From: JAKVBH01 sp049800955
GTDB lineage: Bacteria; Pseudomonadota; Alphaproteobacteria; Rhodobacterales; Rhodobacteraceae
Assembly (NCBI RefSeq): GCF_049800955.1
Contig: NZ_JBNAGA010000002.1
Location: 558,001 to 622,000 of the forward strand
DNA: 64,000 bases
Direction: 5' to 3'
The notes beneath the pieces are model-generated. The model was not told the origin of the DNA and made no database searches. It saw only the letters and a list, made by a program, of their open reading frames with translations. Both the position numbers and the translations under genes were made by a program. Shown piece after piece: positions 61,831 to 64,000 of the stretch (position 1 is its first letter; each line of letters opens with the position of its first letter).

Positions 61831-62880
61831 TCACTTGTGCACCAGATCGAAGACCTTGCGCATGACGGTTGGCAAATCCGATGGGCTGAAGGCGTGACGC
61901 TCCAGAAAATGCCCCCGATTGGGTGTCGCGGTCTGATCCACATCTGCGGTCATGATCGCGAGGCGAAGATGAAAATGCGTAAACGTATGGCGCGCCTCGG
62001 CGGGCAGCAACGTCCATTGGGCCTCCAGCGGAGGTGCGGGCACCGGCGTGTCCTCGGTCCATTCCGATCCGGGCCAGCCCAACATGCCGCCAAGAAGCCC
62101 GCGATCAGGGCGTGTTTCCAGCAGGAAAGCGCCATCGCTGCGCCGTGCAACATATGCAATGCCCAGCCGCACGGGTTTGGCCTTCTTGGGGAGTTTGCGA
62201 GGCAATTCCGCCGCTGTCCCGGCCACACGGGCGGCGCATACGGGTCGCCACGGGCAAATGCCGCATGCGGGCGAACGCGGCGTGCAGATGGTGGCGCCCA
62301 GATCCATGACGGCCTGGGCATAGCAGCCGGGCCGGGTGTCGGGTGTCAGCGCAGCAGCCTTTTCGGTCAGCTTTGATTTTGCCGTGGGCAGGGGTGTGTG
62401 GATGTCAAAGAGCCGCGCCATGACGCGCTCAACATTACCGTCCACAACGACGCGGGGCTGGTCAAAAGCAATCGCGCTGATGGCGCCAGCTGTATACGGT
62501 CCTATGCCCGGGAGTTTGAGCAAGGCGGCGTGATCATCCGGGAAAACGCCGTCATGCTCAGCGACGATCACGCGGGCGCATTTCAGAAGGTTGCGCGCCC
62601 GCGCATAATACCCAAGCCCGGCCCATTGCGCCATGACATCGGCATCCTCAGCTGCCGCCAGCGCGCGCACGTCGGGCCAACGCGCGGTGAAGCGGAGGAA
62701 ATAATCCTTCACAGCTGCGACCGTTGTCTGCTGCAACATGATCTCGGAGAGCCAGACGCGGTAGGGATCGGGCATCTGCCCCTCTTTGCGCGCGCGCGGA
62801 CTTGTGCGCCATGGCATGTCGCGGGCATGCACGTCATACCATTGCAGGAGTTCGGACGAGAGTTGGACTGGGTCACGCAA
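61831..62880 (-). CDS. mutY: A/G-specific adenine DNA glycosylase
   Basis: Removes adenine mispaired with 8-oxoguanine. I start at the TTG at 62880 (read as Met, then RDPVQLSSELLQWYD), which has GGAG 9 bases upstream and places the first helix at the usual distance; a GTG at 62940 adds 20 residues without a ribosome-binding site. About 349 residues. The HhH motif is LPGIGPYTAGAI, the catalytic Glu lies in LSEIMLQQTT and the Asp in VDGNVERVMARL. The 4Fe-4S cluster is C-x6-C-x2-C-x5-C (CTPRSPACGICPWRPVC). A NUDIX-like 8-oxoG-recognition domain is at the C-terminus. Divergent from the DUF721 gene. Confidence 0.95.
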   Translation of the reverse strand: MRDPVQLSSELLQWYDVHARDMPWRTSPRARKEGQMPDPYRVWLSEIMLQQTTVAAVKDYFLRFTARWPDVRALAAAEDADVMAQWAGLGYYARARNLLKCARVIVAEHDGVFPDDHAALLKLPGIGPYTAGAISAIAFDQPRVVVDGNVERVMARLFDIHTPLPTAKSKLTEKAAALTPDTRPGCYAQAVMDLGATICTPRSPACGICPWRPVCAARVAGTAAELPRKLPKKAKPVRLGIAYVARRSDGAFLLETRPDRGLLGGMLGWPGSEWTEDTPVPAPPLEAQWTLLPAEARHTFTHFHLRLAIMTADVDQTATPNRGHFLERHAFSPSDLPTVMRKVFDLVHK

Positions 62881-62971
62881 GGGTGAAGCTCCGTGATCAA
62901 CGAATGTGGATTCACACTGGTGAGTGCGCGGTCTGGGCACTAGGATAATGCTTGATTAAGGGAGTCAACTC

Positions 62972-63493
62972 TTGGCGAAGCGGCCATCCACGACAAAAGG
63001 GTTCAAGCGCACGGCCAGTGTGCTCTCATCGCGCATCCGCAAGGCGGGCGAAAGCCGTGGTTTTGCCGTGACGCGTTTGTTGACCCATTGGGATGAGATC
63101 GCGGGCCTTGACGTGTCGCAGATCTCACGGCCTGTGGAAGTGAGTTACGGTCGGGGCGGCATGGGGGCGACCCTGTCGCTCCTGACGACAGGTGCGCAGG
63201 CGCCCATGCTTGAGATGCAAAAAGAGCAGATCCGCAGCCGTGTGAATGCCTGTTATGGATATAACGCCATTGCGCGTGTTCGGATCACGCAGACCGCGCC
63301 CACCGGTTTTGCCGATGGTCAGGTTGCCTTCCAGCACAAGGAGGCGCCCAAGGGCCCGCCTGCCCCTCCTGCCGAAGCTGTGGCCCAGGCAGAGCGGGAA
63401 ATGGTCGGTGTGTCCGATCCGGGCCTGCGCGATGCCTTGACGCGACTGGGCTCCCACGTTCTTAGCAAGACAAAACCCCCTTTGAGTGAGTGA
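62972..63493 (+). CDS. DUF721 / DciA-like protein
   Basis: A 173-residue cytoplasmic protein of the DUF721 family. The core ASVLSSRIRKAGESRGF and LLTHWDEIAGLDVSQISRP near residues 18-60 match. DciA, which loads DnaB helicase in many bacteria, belongs to the same family, but this specific member has not been assigned. The start is a TTG at 62972 with GGGAG upstream; the C-terminal third is Pro/Ala rich. It is divergent from mutY and 11 bases upstream of the DsbA-like gene, so the two are probably cotranscribed. Confidence 0.85.
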   Translation: MAKRPSTTKGFKRTASVLSSRIRKAGESRGFAVTRLLTHWDEIAGLDVSQISRPVEVSYGRGGMGATLSLLTTGAQAPMLEMQKEQIRSRVNACYGYNAIARVRITQTAPTGFADGQVAFQHKEAPKGPPAPPAEAVAQAEREMVGVSDPGLRDALTRLGSHVLSKTKPPLSE

Positions 63494-63504
63494 GGAAACG
63501 CAAG

Positions 63505-64000
63505 ATGAGCAAATGGATGCCAATTGTCGCTGCAGCTGTGGCTGTCGCAGGTTTGGGTGGCTGGTATGTCACGTCGCAAAACACCACTGGCGCCAGCAAT
63601 TTGCCCACGGAGATCGGTTTCGGGGCGGCCAATGCGCAGGAAAGCAGCGGGGATGTCGACACGTCCGGTATCGTGGAGATGGTGCAGGGTGCTGATGATG
63701 CGCCTGTGACGATTATCGAATACGCCAGCTATACCTGCCCGCACTGCGCCGATTTCCATGCCGGCACCTACAAACAGCTGAAGGCCGATTATATCGATAC
63801 CGGCAAGGTGAAGTTCATCTACCGCGAGGTCTTCTTTGATCGGTATGGCCTGTGGGCGTCCATGGTGGCACGCTGCGGCGGGCCAGAGCGGTTCTTTGGC
63901 ATTTCCGATTTGATCTATCAGGGTCAATCCACATGGGCGCGTGCCGGTGAGCCGGCGGCGATTGCGGATGAGTTGCGCAAGATCGGGCGCCTGGCGGGCC
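63505..64000 (+). CDS. DsbA-family thiol:disulfide oxidoreductase (truncated by window)
   Basis: The first 165 residues are visible and the frame runs off the right edge. An N-terminal hydrophobic segment (about 6-22) acts as signal or anchor. The DSBA-like thioredoxin fold starts near residue 60 (DDAPVTIIEYASYTCPHCADFH), with the active-site CPHC at 78-81. A further cysteine appears in VARCGG. It would introduce or shuffle disulfides in the periplasm; whether it is DsbA-like oxidase or a specialised protein (for example for cytochrome maturation) cannot be said. It follows the DUF721 gene by 11 bases. Confidence 0.92.
   Translation, partial: MSKWMPIVAAAVAVAGLGGWYVTSQNTTGASNLPTEIGFGAANAQESSGDVDTSGIVEMVQGADDAPVTIIEYASYTCPHCADFHAGTYKQLKADYIDTGKVKFIYREVFFDRYGLWASMVARCGGPERFFGISDLIYQGQSTWARAGEPAAIADELRKIGRLAG

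Overview
The window is a chromosomal segment of an alphaproteobacterium of the Rhodobacterales (Roseobacter group). This rests on the GC-rich, densely packed sequence, a GcrA cell-cycle regulator, VPLPA-type C-terminal sorting signals, a BchE/BchJ bacteriochlorophyll pair with PpsR-type operators, and the aerobic (cob-type) cobalamin pathway. No species is claimed. I see no rRNA, tRNA, CRISPR array, insertion sequence, prophage or integrase; it reads as core genome.

Layout. 1-5.8 kb (minus strand): a DUF1800 protein cut by the window edge, aspS, bchJ and bchE, with a bchE control region at 5666-5717 (two PpsR/CrtJ boxes and an FNR-like box). 5.8-18.1 kb: carB, convergent uppP, then gltD and gltB (glutamate synthase) separated by a translationally coupled GFA / alpha-beta hydrolase / GFA trio. 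18.1-26.7 kb: a VPLPA-CTERM protein, cobQ-cobC-cobD (minus), divergent cobU, a second VPLPA-CTERM protein, a Hint-domain protein, mtgA and a glutathione S-transferase. 26.8-32.1 kb: queG, an orphan hydantoinase/oxoprolinase, proC, a CsaA-like protein and a 2-hydroxyacid dehydrogenase. 32.1-46.9 kb: the main cobalamin cluster. A cobalamin riboswitch at 46.0-46.2 kb leads DUF1636-cobW-cobN-cobG-cobH-cobI-cobJ. cobK lies on the opposite strand. The same orientation then resumes with cobL-cobE-cobM-cobB-cobA-cobF, and cobO is divergent from the riboswitch. 46.9-51.2 kb: a metallophosphoesterase, a DUF457-type membrane protein, a KAS III-like ketosynthase, an SGNH esterase, tdk and a small putative DNA-binding protein. 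51.4-64 kb: rimO, gcrA, an EamA transporter, groESL with a perfect CIRCE element, a TraB/GumN-family protein, a third VPLPA-CTERM protein, an M3 peptidase, alkB, mutY, a DUF721 protein and a DsbA-like protein cut by the right edge.

How the genes work together. The cob genes cover most of the aerobic route from uroporphyrinogen III to adenosylated, amidated corrinoid and nucleotide-loop assembly (cobA, I, G, J, M, F, K, L, H, B, N, O, Q, C, D, U, plus cobE and cobW). cobS, cobT and cobV are not in view. Two cobalamin-linked enzymes, BchE and QueG, sit in the same window. bchE-bchJ forms a small unit between housekeeping genes (aspS, carB), with no other photosynthesis gene visible.

The most interesting structures are: (i) cobK placed antisense inside the cob operon, its start codon sharing the palindrome CATG with the cobL start and its 3' end overlapping cobJ; (ii) the tandem PpsR boxes with 8-bp spacing plus an FNR-like box before bchE; (iii) the GFA-hydrolase-GFA trio inside the glutamate synthase locus; (iv) a three-copy dispersed intergenic repeat; and (v) several unassigned perfect palindromes in divergent promoter regions.
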